Assembly (NCBI RefSeq): GCF_001590925.1
Contig: NZ_BCTU01000012.1
Span: forward strand, 124,001-188,000
Length of the DNA: 64,000 nt
Reading direction: 5' to 3'
Origin: Serratia plymuthica NBRC 102599
GTDB taxonomy: Bacteria > Pseudomonadota > Gammaproteobacteria > Enterobacterales > Enterobacteriaceae
The translations under genes and the position numbers were made by a program. Below the pieces are notes generated by a model, which was not told the origin of the DNA, made no database searches, and worked only from the letters and a program-made list of their open reading frames with translations. This document shows, piece by piece, positions 48,452 to 58,818 of the stretch (position 1 is the stretch's first letter; each line of letters starts with the position of its first letter).

Positions 48452-49003
48452 GACAGACGAAAGTTTTTTCACGCCGCACAGATTGTGATGTCACAGGGCG
48501 CAAAAAAGACAACTCCGCCTCACCCTTTCGAGTGAGTAATCAGCATTTCATCCTGTTTTTAACCCAGATAACGAAAATAACCGTTCAGATATTCATCATT
48601 CAGCAACAAACTTTTTTAGTTTTTTCTCGGAGTTAAATACCAATAACTTTTCGAAAGGCAGCCTATCGAGCTAAAAATGACCGTATAGCATAATTTTTAA
48701 TGCTGTAACTGTTAAAAAAAGGTTTTTTTTATGTTTGTTTGCTGTTTCTCACAGTCTGCGTAAATCCCCACTGGTTATATTGACGACACCCCAAACAGTT
48801 GGCAATTTGGTAGTCTCAGGGGTAAGAGCTAGAGTTGTTTGAGTGAATTCCACACGCTCAGACGCCCCGCCGGGATACGTTCCCCCGGCCTCTCACGCGC
48901 GATTATCCCTTCTGCCTTTGGGCGCTGACTGCACAGGCCGTGCAATAAAAAATATAGGGTCTGGCAGTAATACACACATCACATCACATAACGGAGCACA
49001 GCG
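48452..49003. other. 552-bp upstream region of the dpp operon
   Basis: No gene. AT-rich until about 48770, then a likely dppA leader. It holds TTGGCAATTTGGTAGTCTCA near 48799, a GC-rich CCGCCGGGATAC... hairpin region near 48868, and the C/A-rich segment before the start codon (listed separately). A long leader fits the post-transcriptional control known for dppA. Confidence 0.5.
48972..48991 (+). promoter_or_regulatory. CA-rich leader segment, candidate GcvB sRNA target
   Basis: ACACACATCACATCACATAA lies directly before the ACGGAG ribosome site of dppA. In E. coli and Salmonella the GcvB small RNA represses dppA by pairing its GU-rich R1 region with such a CA-rich stretch. Presence of gcvB cannot be seen in this window. 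Confidence 0.6.
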
Positions 49004-50611
49004 ATGACAAGTTCCTTGGGAAAAACAGGGATTCTGAAATTCGGGATTGGGCTGATTGCGTTGACCGTAGCGGCCAGCGTACAAGCCAAAACGTTGGTTT
49101 ACTGTTCTGAAGGGTCCCCGGAAGGGTTCAACCCGCAGCTGTTTACCTCGGGTACCACCTATGATGCCAGCTCGGTGCCTATCTATAACCGTTTGGTCGA
49201 ATTCAAAATCGGCACCACCGAACTGGAGCCGGGCCTGGCCGAAAAATGGGACGTCAGCGAAGACGGCAAAACCTACACTTTCCACCTGCGTAAAGGCGTG
49301 AAGTGGCAGAGCAACAAAGACTTCAAACCGACCCGCGATTTTAACGCCGACGACGTGGTGTTCTCGTTCGAACGTCAGCTGGACGCGAACAATGCCTATC
49401 ATAAAGTCTCCGGCGGCAGCTATGAGTACTTTGAAGGCATGGATATGCCGAAGCTGATCGCCAAAATCGAAAAAGTGGACGATAACACCGTGCGCTTCGT
49501 GCTGAACCGTCCGGAGTCACCGTTCCTGGCCGATCTGGGCATGGACTTCGCGTCCATCCTGTCAGCCGAATACGCCGACAACATGATGAAAGCCGGCACG
49601 CCGGAAAAAGTGGATCTGAACCCGGTCGGTACCGGCCCGTTCCAGCTGCTGCAATACCAGAAAGACTCCAAAATCCTGTACAAGGCATTTGACGGTTACT
49701 GGGGTACCAAGCCGAAGATCGACCGTTTAGTCTTCTCCATTACGCCTGACGCTTCCGTGCGTTACGCCAAGCTGCAGAAAAACGAGTGCCAGGTGATGCC
49801 TTTCCCGAACCCGGCTGATATCGCTCGTATGAAGCAGGACAAAACCATCAACCTGATGGAAAAACCGGGGCTGAACGTCGGCTATCTGGCGTTCAACGTC
49901 GAGAAAAAACCGCTGGATAACCTGAAAGTGCGTCAGGCGTTGACCCTGGCGGTCAACAAGCAGGCGATCATCGACGCGGTGTATCAGGGTGCGGGCCAGG
50001 CGGCCAAGAACCTGATCCCACCGACCATGTGGGGCTATAACGACGCGGTGAAGGATTACACTTACGATCCGGTCAAGGCCAAAGAACTGCTGAAAGAAGC
50101 CGGTATGGCTGACGGTTTCGCCATCGATCTGTGGGCGATGCCGGTACAGCGTCCGTATAACCCGAATGCGCGTCGCATGGCGGAAATGATCCAGAACGAC
50201 TGGGCGAAAATCGGCGTGAAAGCCAAAATCGTGACCTATGAGTGGGGTGAATACCTCAAGCGCGCCAAGGCGGGCGAACATCAGACGGTGATGATGGGCT
50301 GGACCGGCGACAACGGGGATCCGGATAACTTCTTCGCCACGCTGTTCAGCTGCGCCGCAGCGAAAGACGGCTCCAACTACTCCCGCTGGTGCTACAAGCC
50401 GTTTGAAGATCTGATTCAACCGGCGCGCGCCGAACCAAACCACGACAAACGCGTAGAACTGTACAAACAGGCTCAGGTCGTGATGCACGATCAGGCTCCG
50501 GCGCTGATTGTTGCCCACTCCACCGTTTATGAGCCCGTGCGTAAAGAAGTGAAAGGCTACGTCGTGGATCCGCTTGGCAAGCATCACTTTGAGAACGTCT
50601 CTCTAGATTGA
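49004..50611 (+). CDS. dppA: Periplasmic dipeptide-binding protein
   Basis: 535 residues, same length as E. coli DppA. The signal peptide (about 1-29, ending SVQA) is followed by [20 protein letters not shown], the hallmark of DppA; the SBP_bac_5 fold fills the rest, with [20 protein letters not shown] and [17 protein letters not shown]. It binds dipeptides and delivers them to DppBC; in E. coli it also binds haem and aids peptide chemotaxis through Tap. ACGGAG precedes the ATG. First and most expressed gene of dppABCDF, with 168 bp to dppB. Confidence 0.96.
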   Translation: MTSSLGKTGILKFGIGLIALTVAASVQAKTLVYCSEGSPEGFNPQLFTSGTTYDASSVPIYNRLVEFKIGTTELEPGLAEKWDVSEDGKTYTFHLRKGVKWQSNKDFKPTRDFNADDVVFSFERQLDANNAYHKVSGGSYEYFEGMDMPKLIAKIEKVDDNTVRFVLNRPESPFLADLGMDFASILSAEYADNMMKAGTPEKVDLNPVGTGPFQLLQYQKDSKILYKAFDGYWGTKPKIDRLVFSITPDASVRYAKLQKNECQVMPFPNPADIARMKQDKTINLMEKPGLNVGYLAFNVEKKPLDNLKVRQALTLAVNKQAIIDAVYQGAGQAAKNLIPPTMWGYNDAVKDYTYDPVKAKELLKEAGMADGFAIDLWAMPVQRPYNPNARRMAEMIQNDWAKIGVKAKIVTYEWGEYLKRAKAGEHQTVMMGWTGDNGDPDNFFATLFSCAAAKDGSNYSRWCYKPFEDLIQPARAEPNHDKRVELYKQAQVVMHDQAPALIVAHSTVYEPVRKEVKGYVVDPLGKHHFENVSLD

Positions 50612-50779
50612 TTCTGGCCCTTCGGCCGGGGTGCACAAAAGGACTTGGCAGGGGCGCAACAGGTTGCGCTTCTGCTGAGTCGTCCCCGGCGTATGGCATC
50701 AGGGTTGTTCAAAGTGTGTGAGCTTTAATAAGCCTGGCGGACGATGAGCTGCCGGGCATTGATACAGAGAGTTCGGGAT

Positions 50780-51799
50780 ATGTTGCAGTTCATACTCCGA
50801 CGTTTGGGGTTAGTTATCCCAACGTTTATCGGCATAACTTTGCTGACTTTTGCATTCGTCCATATGATCCCCGGTGACCCGGTGACCATCATGGCCGGGG
50901 AACGCGGGATCTCCGCAGAACGCCATGCGCAGTTGATGGCGGAAATGGGGCTGGATAAGCCGCTCTATCAACAATACTTCCATTACGTATCCAACGTGCT
51001 GCATGGCGATTTGGGTACCTCCCTCAAAAGCCGCATCTCGGTGTGGGAAGAGTTTGTTCCACGCTTTAAAGCCACGCTGGAGCTCGGTTTCTGCGCGATG
51101 ATCTTCGCCGTGCTGGTGGGCATTCCGGTAGGGGTGCTGGCGGCGGTCCGGCGGGGATCGATATTCGATCATACCGCGGTGGGCATTTCGCTGACCGGCT
51201 ATTCGATGCCGATTTTCTGGTGGGGCATGATGCTGATCATGCTGGTGTCGGTGCAGCTAAACCTGACGCCGGTATCGGGGCGCGTCAGCGATACGGTGTT
51301 CCTCGATGACAGCTTGCCGCTGACCGGCTTTATGCTGATCGACACTCTGATCTGGGGCGAACCGGGCGACTTCACCGATGCGGTAATGCATATGATCCTG
51401 CCGGCCATCGTGCTCGGCACCATTCCGTTGGCGGTCATCGTGCGCATGACGCGCTCCTCAATGCTGGAAGTGCTCGGCGAAGATTACATCCGCACCGCAC
51501 GCGCCAAGGGCGTGAGCCGTATGAGGGTGATTGTGGTGCATGCGCTGCGCAACGCGCTGTTGCCGGTAGTGACGGTCATCGGCTTGCAGGTCGGCACCAT
51601 GCTGGCCGGTGCCATTCTGACCGAAACCATCTTCTCCTGGCCGGGCCTGGGGCGTTGGCTGATGGACGCGCTGCAACGCCGCGACTACCCGGTCGTTCAG
51701 GGCGGCGTGTTGTTGGTCGCCTGTATGATTATTCTGGTTAACCTGCTGGTAGACGTGCTCTACGGCGTGGTCAACCCGCGTATTCGCCACAAGAAATAA
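50780..51799 (+). CDS. dppB: Dipeptide ABC transporter permease
   Basis: 339 residues, same length as E. coli DppB. Start at the ATG of 50780 (MLQFILRRLGLVIPTFIGIT); an upstream frame from 50744 is not homologous. Six membrane segments, the N-terminal BPD_transp signature and the EAA loop near 240 (LGEDYIRTARAKGVSRMRVI). It forms the inner-membrane channel together with DppC. Twelve bp to dppC. Confidence 0.95.
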   Translation: MLQFILRRLGLVIPTFIGITLLTFAFVHMIPGDPVTIMAGERGISAERHAQLMAEMGLDKPLYQQYFHYVSNVLHGDLGTSLKSRISVWEEFVPRFKATLELGFCAMIFAVLVGIPVGVLAAVRRGSIFDHTAVGISLTGYSMPIFWWGMMLIMLVSVQLNLTPVSGRVSDTVFLDDSLPLTGFMLIDTLIWGEPGDFTDAVMHMILPAIVLGTIPLAVIVRMTRSSMLEVLGEDYIRTARAKGVSRMRVIVVHALRNALLPVVTVIGLQVGTMLAGAILTETIFSWPGLGRWLMDALQRRDYPVVQGGVLLVACMIILVNLLVDVLYGVVNPRIRHKK

Positions 51800-51810
51800 G
51801 GGGCGCTCTA

Positions 51811-52713
51811 ATGTCTCAAGTCACTGAGCCTGTTGTTAAAGGTGCGCCGAAGCCCATGAGCCCGTTCCAGGAGTTCTGGCACTATTTCAAGCGCAACAAA
51901 GGGGCCGTTGTCGGCCTGGTTTATATCGTTTTGATGTTTGTGATTGCTATTGGCGCCGGCGTACTGGCACCGCATGCCCCGGCGGATCAGTTCCGCGACG
52001 CGCTGCTCAGGCCGCCGGCCTGGCAGGAAGGGGGCAGTTGGCAGTATTTCCTCGGTACCGACGATGTGGGCCGAGATGTGCTGTCGCGCCTGATGTACGG
52101 CGCGCGGTTGTCACTGCTGGTCGGTTGCCTGGTGGTGGTGCTGTCGCTGATCATGGGCGTGGTGCTGGGCCTGCTGGCCGGCTACTTCGGCGGCGTGGTG
52201 GATGCCGTCATCATGCGTATCGTCGACATCATGCTGGCGCTGCCAAGCCTGCTGCTGGCGCTGGTGCTGGTGGCGATCTTCGGCCCGTCGATCGTCAACG
52301 CCTCGCTGGCGCTGACCTTCGTCGCCTTGCCGCACTATGTGCGTCTAACCCGCGCGGCGGTGCTGGTGGAAGTGAACCGCGACTACGTCACTGCCTCACG
52401 CGTGGCGGGCGCCGGTGCGATGCGTCAAATGTTCATCAACATTCTGCCAAACTGCCTGGCACCCTTGATCGTCCAGGCCTCTCTTGGCTTCTCGAACGCC
52501 ATTCTGGATATGGCCGCTCTCGGCTTTCTGGGCATGGGTGCGCAACCGCCAACGCCGGAGTGGGGCACCATGCTCTCCGACGTGCTGCAGTTCGCCCAAA
52601 GCGCCTGGTGGGTCGTGACCTTCCCCGGCGTGGCGATTCTGCTGACGGTGCTTGCATTCAACCTGATGGGGGACGGCTTGCGTGATGCTCTCGACCCCAA
52701 ACTCAAGCAGTAA
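51811..52713 (+). CDS. dppC: Dipeptide ABC transporter permease
   Basis: 300 residues. Six membrane segments, with the OppC-type N-terminal segment (FQEFWHYFKRNKGAVVGLVY) and FLGTDDVGRDVLSRLMYGAR near 80. The EAA loop is near 190 (VNRDYVTASRVAGAGAMRQM). The partner of DppB in the membrane. GGGGCG-type ribosome site; 15 bp to dppD. Confidence 0.95.
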   Translation: MSQVTEPVVKGAPKPMSPFQEFWHYFKRNKGAVVGLVYIVLMFVIAIGAGVLAPHAPADQFRDALLRPPAWQEGGSWQYFLGTDDVGRDVLSRLMYGARLSLLVGCLVVVLSLIMGVVLGLLAGYFGGVVDAVIMRIVDIMLALPSLLLALVLVAIFGPSIVNASLALTFVALPHYVRLTRAAVLVEVNRDYVTASRVAGAGAMRQMFINILPNCLAPLIVQASLGFSNAILDMAALGFLGMGAQPPTPEWGTMLSDVLQFAQSAWWVVTFPGVAILLTVLAFNLMGDGLRDALDPKLKQ

Positions 52714-52728
52714 CAGAGGACGAGAGAG

Positions 52729-53709
52729 ATGGCGTTATTAAATGTAGACAAGCTTTCGGTGCACTTCGGTGACGAAGGGACACCGTTCCGCGCGGTCGAC
52801 CGTATCAGTTACAGCGTTGAGCAGGGCCAGGTGGTCGGCATCGTCGGCGAATCCGGCTCCGGCAAGTCCGTCAGCTCGCTGGCGATCATGGGATTGATCG
52901 ATTTCCCCGGCAAGGTGATGGCAGAAAAACTGGAGTTTAACGGCCAGGATCTGCGCAAGATTTCCGAAAAAGAGCGCCGCCAACTGGTGGGCTCGGAAGT
53001 GGCGATGATCTTCCAGGACCCGATGACCAGCCTGAACCCGTGTTACACCGTCGGTTTCCAGATTATGGAAGCGTTGAAGGTACACCAGGGCGGTAGCCGC
53101 AGTACTCGCCGCCAGCGGGCCGTGGATCTGCTGACCCAGGTGGGCATTCCCGATCCGGCCTCGCGGCTGGACGTGTACCCGCATCAGCTTTCCGGCGGGA
53201 TGAGCCAGCGCGTAATGATCGCCATGGCGATCGCCTGTCGGCCCAAGCTGCTGATTGCCGATGAACCGACCACGGCGCTCGACGTGACCATCCAGGCGCA
53301 AATTATCGAACTGCTGCTGGAGTTGCAGCAGCGCGAGAATATGGCGCTCTTGCTGATCACCCACGATTTGGCGCTGGTATCCGAAGCGGCGCACCACATC
53401 ATCGTGATGTACGCCGGTCAGGTGGTGGAATCCGGCAAGGCCGCAGAGATTTTCCGCGCGCCGCGTCACCCTTACACCCAGGCACTGCTGCGCGCACTGC
53501 CGGAATTCGCCGCCGACAAGGCGCGTCTGGCATCGCTGCCGGGCGTGGTGCCGGGCAAATATGACCGTCCTGACGGGTGTCTGCTCAACCCGCGCTGCCC
53601 GTACGCCAATGAGCGTTGCCGCGCCGAGGAGCCGGAACTGCGCAGCATTCCCGGCCGCCAGGTTAAATGTCACACACCGCTGGATGATGCGGGGAGGCCG
53701 ACCGTATGA
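52729..53709 (+). CDS. dppD: Dipeptide ABC transporter ATPase
   Basis: 326 residues, soluble ABC ATPase. Walker A GESGSGKS near 42, Q-loop [10 protein letters not shown] near 95, signature LSGGMSQR near 155, Walker [13 protein letters not shown] near 175. The C-terminal oligopeptide/dipeptide extension has a cysteine cluster ([15 protein letters not shown]) like that which binds an iron-sulfur cluster in recent DppD/OppD structures. It works as a heterodimer with DppF. The stop overlaps dppF by four bases (ATGA). Confidence 0.95.
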   Translation: MALLNVDKLSVHFGDEGTPFRAVDRISYSVEQGQVVGIVGESGSGKSVSSLAIMGLIDFPGKVMAEKLEFNGQDLRKISEKERRQLVGSEVAMIFQDPMTSLNPCYTVGFQIMEALKVHQGGSRSTRRQRAVDLLTQVGIPDPASRLDVYPHQLSGGMSQRVMIAMAIACRPKLLIADEPTTALDVTIQAQIIELLLELQQRENMALLLITHDLALVSEAAHHIIVMYAGQVVESGKAAEIFRAPRHPYTQALLRALPEFAADKARLASLPGVVPGKYDRPDGCLLNPRCPYANERCRAEEPELRSIPGRQVKCHTPLDDAGRPTV

Positions 53710-54695
53710 GCCAGAATCAACCCTTATTGCAGGCGATTGACCTGAAGAAACACTATGCGGTCAAGAAGGGGATATTTGCCCCGGAACGGCTGGTCAAGGC
53801 GCTGGACGGCGTTTCCTTCACGCTGGAGCGCGGTAAAACGCTGGCGGTGGTGGGCGAATCAGGCTGCGGCAAGTCGACCCTTGGCCGCCTGCTGACGATG
53901 ATCGAAGTGCCGACGGCCGGTGAACTTTACTATCAGGGGCAGGATCTGCTGAAACCGGACGTCACCGCCGAGAAGCTGCGGCGCCAGAAGATCCAGATTG
54001 TGTTCCAGAATCCTTACGGATCGCTCAACCCGCGTAAAAAGGTCGGGCAGATCCTCGAGGAACCCTTGCAGATCAACACCACGCTGACCAGCGCGGAGCG
54101 CCGTGAAAAGGCGCTGGAGATGATGGCGAAGGTCGGGCTGAAAACCGAGCATTACGATCGTTATCCGCACATGTTTTCCGGCGGCCAGCGTCAGCGCATC
54201 GCCATCGCGCGTGGGCTGATGCTGAACCCGGACGTGGTGATCGCCGATGAACCCGTGTCTGCACTCGATGTGTCGGTGCGTGCGCAGGTGCTGAACCTGA
54301 TGATGGACCTGCAGCAGGATTTGGGGCTGTCTTATGTGTTCATCTCGCATGATTTGTCGGTGGTGGAGCACATTGCCGACGAGGTCATGGTGATGTATCT
54401 CGGGCGTTGCGTGGAGAAGGGCAGTAAAGACGCCATTTTCAACAATCCGCGCCATCCGTACACCCAGGCGCTGCTGTCCGCCACGCCGCGGTTGAATCCG
54501 GATATGCGCCGCGAACGTATCAAGTTGACCGGCGAACTGCCCAGCCCGATGAACCCGCCGCCAGGCTGTGCATTCAATGCTCGCTGCCGTCGCGCCTTCG
54601 GGCCATGCACCCAGTTGCAACCGCAGCTTAAGCAATACGGCGACCAGATGGTGGCTTGTTTCGCGGTCGATCAGGATGAAAATCCTGCGGCATAA
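53706..54695 (+). CDS. dppF: Dipeptide ABC transporter ATPase
   Basis: 329 residues. Walker [10 protein letters not shown] near 51, [14 protein letters not shown]-loop near 100, signature FSGGQRQR near 158, Walker [12 protein letters not shown] near 180, and the C-terminal oligo_HPY cysteine region ([15 protein letters not shown]). It completes the transporter. The last gene of the operon, ending 27 bp before a strong terminator. Confidence 0.95.
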   Translation: MSQNQPLLQAIDLKKHYAVKKGIFAPERLVKALDGVSFTLERGKTLAVVGESGCGKSTLGRLLTMIEVPTAGELYYQGQDLLKPDVTAEKLRRQKIQIVFQNPYGSLNPRKKVGQILEEPLQINTTLTSAERREKALEMMAKVGLKTEHYDRYPHMFSGGQRQRIAIARGLMLNPDVVIADEPVSALDVSVRAQVLNLMMDLQQDLGLSYVFISHDLSVVEHIADEVMVMYLGRCVEKGSKDAIFNNPRHPYTQALLSATPRLNPDMRRERIKLTGELPSPMNPPPGCAFNARCRRAFGPCTQLQPQLKQYGDQMVACFAVDQDENPAA

Positions 54696-54722
54696 CTTTG
54701 TTATCGCTGATAATTAATGAAC

Positions 54723-54752
54723 ATGCCGGCATTTACGCCGGCATTTTTTTTC
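54723..54752 (+). terminator. Terminator of the dpp operon
   Basis: ATGCCGGC (54723-54730), ATTTAC, GCCGGCAT (54737-54744), then a run of T. Confidence 0.92.
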
Positions 54753-54957
54753 GGGAAATTCCCGGAGCCATTAACTTTATTTATTGAATAATTCTTTCTG
54801 ATATATTCATAAATATTGGTTTTATTACCCTAATCCTAAAAAATATTACTTATATTCGGAGTGTCCTTTAAATCATGATATCCGTCATCGCACTGTAATA
54901 GCCCGACGTTTAATTACTGGCGGTTCAGCGCTGCAGTCATCCTTTATTCTGCAAGCC

Positions 54958-54983
54958 ATAAAAAAGCACGCCCGAAGGCGTGC
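54958..54983 (-). terminator. Terminator of bcsEFG
   Basis: On the minus strand GCACGCC, TTCG tetraloop, GGCGTGC (54966-54983), followed by T6. A compact, strong terminator about 30 bp after the bcsG stop. Confidence 0.9.
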
Positions 54984-55014
54984 CTGAGAATTAACTGCGG
55001 GGTGGGCTGTACGC

Positions 55015-56667
55015 TTACTGCGGATAAGGTACCCAGTCGCCGCCGTTGAGGCGAATGTAAGGTTTACCCTGATATTGCATCACGATGGCGTTGTCATTCT
55101 CCGAGATAACCGGCGTTTGCGGCAGATTCTGAGTCAGCGCTTGCCAGTCTACGCTCGGCGCGGTGAAGGCTTTACCGTCGACCAGGCGGGACACCAGCTC
55201 TGAGAGCGCCAGATAGCTGCTCGGCGTTTTAACTTGCAGTGGGCCGCCCTGATGCGGCGCTTTCATGCCCACCAGTTTGATGCCGACCGGCGTATGGGTA
55301 ATGTTCGGGCTTGGAATATCACGCAGGCCGGACATCTGCATTTTGTCACCGACCAACGCCGCGCCATGTTCCGGTACAATCACCACCATCACTTTGCGCC
55401 CGGATTTTTCCAGTTGTTCCAGGAAGGTATTCAACTGGTCAAACAGCTTTTGCGCCCGCGGCTGATAATCCGCGCTCTTGTTCGAGCCGACGAAACGGTT
55501 GCCGTCATGCAACGGAATGACGTTGAAGAAGGTGGCGCTGCGGGTATCTCCGGCCTTCTGCTGTTGATCCAGCCAGCGGGTGAGCAGTTCCAGATCGTTG
55601 TAAATTGGTTCGCCGTCGAAAGAGGCCAGCTCATTGCCGATACCGGCTTGCGACATCAGCGGCGCCTGCAGATCGCCCTGCTCGCGCAGCTCTTTGAGGA
55701 AATTGCCGAACACGCCCGAGTGGTCCAGCATCAGCTGTTCTTTAAAGCCAAGTTTGGCAAGATTATCAAACAGATAGCATTGCTGATTCACCGGTTGATA
55801 CAAATCGTGATGGGACGGTTGGCCGCAACTGGCGCGCAGCAGGCGGATCGCCGCCGGGCCACTGTAGGCCGTCGCCGAGTTGAAGTTGTCGAACATGATG
55901 TCCATCTTCGACCACAACGGGTGGTTCTGGAGCTTCGCTTCATCCATATCGGCCCAGGCCAGCGAACAGATATTGATTACCAGCAGATCAAACGGCTGAG
56001 CGTCGGCCGGCAGGGCGGCCGGGAAGGCGGTGGTGCGGGCTTTTTCCCGATCGTAAAACTGATTCAGGTAGGCTGTCAGGTTAGCGCTGGTCGGCGGTGC
56101 GCTGTCGGTCGGGGCGTTGTCACCGCCTGCTGCGGCTGGCGCAGTCGTTGCCGGCGTGGTGGTGGCTGCGGTGGTGTTGGCGGGCAGCAGCGACACGGCC
56201 GGGCCGGCGATGGTCAGGACATTCAGCCACACCAGCGCCCCCACGGTGAAGACCGTGACGCGCACCCACTGGGCCAGGAACAGGTAGGCAATCAGCATCA
56301 CGAAGGCGGCGCCGATCATCTGCCAGTTGATAAAACGGGTCACCAGTTCCAGCAGGTATTGGGCGCTGAAGCCGGTCAACTGCGAGCCCTGGCTGAGAAT
56401 GCTGTTAATACCCGGCAGCCAGGTGTCGTAATAGAACAGGGCGATGCCGACAGGAATGGCGACGTAGTGCCGCCAGCGGTGCAGACGCATCGCCGGTATC
56501 GGCATCAGCAGGAACGCCATGAACACCAGGTTCGGCAGCGGGTGGAAATTCAGGTAGCCGAACCACAGCAGGCCGAATTTGGCCAGGAAGTAGTAGTTCC
56601 AGCCGCCGAGTCCGCGCCAGTAGCGCCACAGGGAGTTATCGGTTTGGGTGTTGTTTTTTGGCTTCAT
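55015..56667 (-). CDS. bcsG: Cellulose phosphoethanolamine transferase
   Basis: 550 residues. Five membrane segments at about 20-165, a low-complexity A/T/P linker near 175-200, and a periplasmic alkaline-phosphatase-like domain. Catalytic features are LLVINICSLAWADMD near 235 (metal ligand C), the nucleophile serine in NFNSATAYSGPAAIRLLRAS near 270, and IVPEHGAAL near 440. BcsG adds phosphoethanolamine to cellulose in E. coli. It overlaps bcsF by four bases (ATGA). Last gene of bcsEFG. Confidence 0.94.
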   Translation of the reverse strand: MKPKNNTQTDNSLWRYWRGLGGWNYYFLAKFGLLWFGYLNFHPLPNLVFMAFLLMPIPAMRLHRWRHYVAIPVGIALFYYDTWLPGINSILSQGSQLTGFSAQYLLELVTRFINWQMIGAAFVMLIAYLFLAQWVRVTVFTVGALVWLNVLTIAGPAVSLLPANTTAATTTPATTAPAAAGGDNAPTDSAPPTSANLTAYLNQFYDREKARTTAFPAALPADAQPFDLLVINICSLAWADMDEAKLQNHPLWSKMDIMFDNFNSATAYSGPAAIRLLRASCGQPSHHDLYQPVNQQCYLFDNLAKLGFKEQLMLDHSGVFGNFLKELREQGDLQAPLMSQAGIGNELASFDGEPIYNDLELLTRWLDQQQKAGDTRSATFFNVIPLHDGNRFVGSNKSADYQPRAQKLFDQLNTFLEQLEKSGRKVMVVIVPEHGAALVGDKMQMSGLRDIPSPNITHTPVGIKLVGMKAPHQGGPLQVKTPSSYLALSELVSRLVDGKAFTAPSVDWQALTQNLPQTPVISENDNAIVMQYQGKPYIRLNGGDWVPYPQ

Positions 56668-56867
56668 GGCTGTTTTTTACGCTTAATCTGAGATGAAGAA
56701 CCTTCGCGCACCCATAACCCGGTGGGTTTTAAATAGCGCGGTGATAAAAACAGGTTTTGCCAATATTGACGCCAGCGCGGGAAACGGCGATGAAAGAAGT
56801 ACCCCAGCGGAATAAAAATGATCGCGCACAGCAGGATCAACTGCACGATATCGTTAAGGTTCAGCAT
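56664..56867 (-). CDS. bcsF: Cellulose biosynthesis small membrane protein
   Basis: 67 residues, with the single membrane segment DIVQLILLCAIIFIPLGYFF at the start and the basic block HRRFPRWRQYWQNLFLSPRY after it, as in E. coli BcsF (63 residues). BcsF helps BcsE and BcsG recruit to the membrane. It overlaps bcsE by 14 bp and bcsG by four bp. Confidence 0.9.
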   Translation of the reverse strand: MLNLNDIVQLILLCAIIFIPLGYFFHRRFPRWRQYWQNLFLSPRYLKPTGLWVREGSSSQIKRKKQP

Positions 56868-58425
56868 GCTTGTTCTCCTGTGCGCCGGTAGTCAGCGTGA
56901 AGGCCACCGGTTGACGGCGCTCCTGCGGGCTGTCAGCCACGGCGGCGCTCTGGCGCGGCGCGGATGGCTTGGTGGCCTGCGGCGCTAACGGAATATTGGC
57001 GCTGTGCGCCAGCCGTTTGATTTCTGAAGTAATATCCACATCCTGGTGCCACATTACCCGGTTGCTGAACGCCTCGTTCACCGGCAGGCGGAAGATAAAT
57101 TTCAGCGCGGTGTCCAGATCGTTAATCCTGCAAGTGGAGAGAAACAGCACCAGCCGGCCTTGCACCACGGTCATCACGTCACCGAAGCGGCGCAGATGAC
57201 ACAAGGTCATCGCCTGTTCGGCGCGCAGCCCCGGCGCAGGACGCAGTGCTACCATCACACCTTTGCCGTCTTCCGGCAGCAGCGTGTTTTCCATCAGCGA
57301 AATGACCGCCTGGCTGAAGTCGTCCGGGCGCATATAGCCTTTCAATTGCAGCGGTCGCAAGCCGTGCAGCAGGGTGTCGATATCCGCCGGAACATGGCGT
57401 GAGAAGCGTTGCCCCTGGATGCCTTCCAGCATGGTCAGAAAACGCGACAGCGGCGCAACGTGCGGCACCGTCAGGTTGGCACCGCAGGCCAGCAGCAGGC
57501 GTTCATCGCTGTAGCGCAGGCTGGCGCTCATCTCGCGCACCACGATCTTCAGCCCGTTGCCGCGGTGGCGGCGCAGGCTGTGAATTTGATGGGCCAGCAC
57601 ATCGATCTCATCGCTTTGGTACAGCGCAAATATCAGCGTCGCCGAGAGCGTCAGCATGCCGTGCTGAGCCAGTTGCTCATTGCTTTCCAACAGTTGCCAG
57701 TGGGCCGATAGCGGCGGTGCGCCCTCAAGAATGCTTTGCTGGGCCAGGTAGAGACCTTCGTCGCTGCGTATCGAGGTGGGCGAGGCTTGGTTGTTGTCAT
57801 CGTCACCCTGCCAGCCGTTTTCACCGACATACAGCGTTAGCAACTGGTTGGCGTTGATGCCGTTTCCCGTGCACCACCAGTTAACCAGATACTGCGCGCT
57901 GTCTTGCTGCCATTGCAAACTGGACAGGCCGTTAAGAATGCGGTGCTGGGGGCTGAGCTGCCCTTTGAGTTTATTCACGCCGCTGCCATGGCTGAGGATC
58001 AACAGGGTACACCCTTGCCGCCGCAGCCAGTTGCCGGTGTTGCGGGCCCAATCGCGTAACTCTTCGGTGGTGAAGGTTTGCCACAGGCTTGCGTGGGCCA
58101 GCAGGATTAATAAGCGGTTTTGCGGTTTTAAGGCGCGCATCAGGTCATCGCAGAAATGCGTTAGCGCCGCTTTTTTTTCCGGTAACTGGTACAGCGGAAT
58201 TTTTTTCAGCGCGGGGGAGGCCAGCTCCGCCAGCAGTTTGTCGGGTTTTTCTCCACTGCAGATCAGCGCGACCTGGCTGGTTGCGGCCTGGGCAGCCAGG
58301 GTTTGTTGGCAGAGCAGAGTGGCATCAGTTTGACGGTCGACATTCACCCAATAGAGCCCGGGGGACTGCATCACTGACAGTTCTTCCCAAATCTGCCGAA
58401 TACCTAATGAGAAAGATTGCGCCAT
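56854..58425 (-). CDS. bcsE: c-di-GMP-binding cellulose regulator
   Basis: 523 residues from the ATG at 58423-58425, exactly the length of E. coli BcsE; a frame to 58467 is not supported by homology. The GIL domain is the C-terminal half: LRRHRGNGLKIVVREMSASL and ERLLLACGANLTVPHVAPLS near 320. The c-di-GMP-binding RxGD motif is RFGD near residue 415 (HLRRFGDVMTVV). BcsE tunes maximal cellulose output. First gene of bcsEFG, divergent from bcsR with a 198-bp region between. Confidence 0.93.
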   Translation of the reverse strand: MAQSFSLGIRQIWEELSVMQSPGLYWVNVDRQTDATLLCQQTLAAQAATSQVALICSGEKPDKLLAELASPALKKIPLYQLPEKKAALTHFCDDLMRALKPQNRLLILLAHASLWQTFTTEELRDWARNTGNWLRRQGCTLLILSHGSGVNKLKGQLSPQHRILNGLSSLQWQQDSAQYLVNWWCTGNGINANQLLTLYVGENGWQGDDDNNQASPTSIRSDEGLYLAQQSILEGAPPLSAHWQLLESNEQLAQHGMLTLSATLIFALYQSDEIDVLAHQIHSLRRHRGNGLKIVVREMSASLRYSDERLLLACGANLTVPHVAPLSRFLTMLEGIQGQRFSRHVPADIDTLLHGLRPLQLKGYMRPDDFSQAVISLMENTLLPEDGKGVMVALRPAPGLRAEQAMTLCHLRRFGDVMTVVQGRLVLFLSTCRINDLDTALKFIFRLPVNEAFSNRVMWHQDVDITSEIKRLAHSANIPLAPQATKPSAPRQSAAVADSPQERRQPVAFTLTTGAQENKHAEP

Positions 58426-58623
58426 AGGATATTTTTCTACTTTCGTTGAAAGTGTCGTTGCGGCCAACTGAGTAATGCTAGTCAGTCATCGTATCATTGG
58501 GATCAATAATAACAAATCTGACAATCTGTGTAATAATATCTGTTAGGAATCATCTTATTGGCCATGTCTTTTTTTTACGTTGCTATAGTTAATTAACATT
58601 AGCCTATTTTTAAAGGCGGCAGA

Positions 58624-58815
58624 ATGAATAATCAATTAACGCGCTTTCAAACCGTGGCACCGTCGGAAACTCAGGATGATCTGCTGGCCCTTAGCGAGGC
58701 ATTTTCTCTGCCGACATTAAGTTATGTCGATATTTCGCGTCAGGAACGATTAACTCAGATGATGACGCGCTGGCCGCTGCTGGCCGAATTGGCGCAGATA
58801 ACGGGGAGTCGCTAG
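58624..58815 (+). CDS. bcsR: Cellulose biosynthesis regulator BcsR
   Basis: 63 residues, close to E. coli BcsR (62). The DDLLALSEAFSLPTLSYVDI block is the conserved helix that binds BcsQ. BcsR stabilises BcsQ and helps place the synthase. Three bases separate it from bcsQ. AAGGCGGCAG before the ATG is a good ribosome site. Confidence 0.92.
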   Translation: MNNQLTRFQTVAPSETQDDLLALSEAFSLPTLSYVDISRQERLTQMMTRWPLLAELAQITGSR

Positions 58816-58818
58816 TTT

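Larger units (their letters stand above)
54696..55014. other. 319-bp convergent region dppF-bcsG
   Basis: No gene. It contains the dpp terminator (54723-54752), an AT-rich stretch, and the bcs minus-strand terminator (54958-54983). Confidence 0.7.

Noticed and set aside
55234-56691. 485-codon + strand frame over bcsG
   Set aside because: Composition (H/R/Q/G-rich) and position make it a mirror of bcsG.
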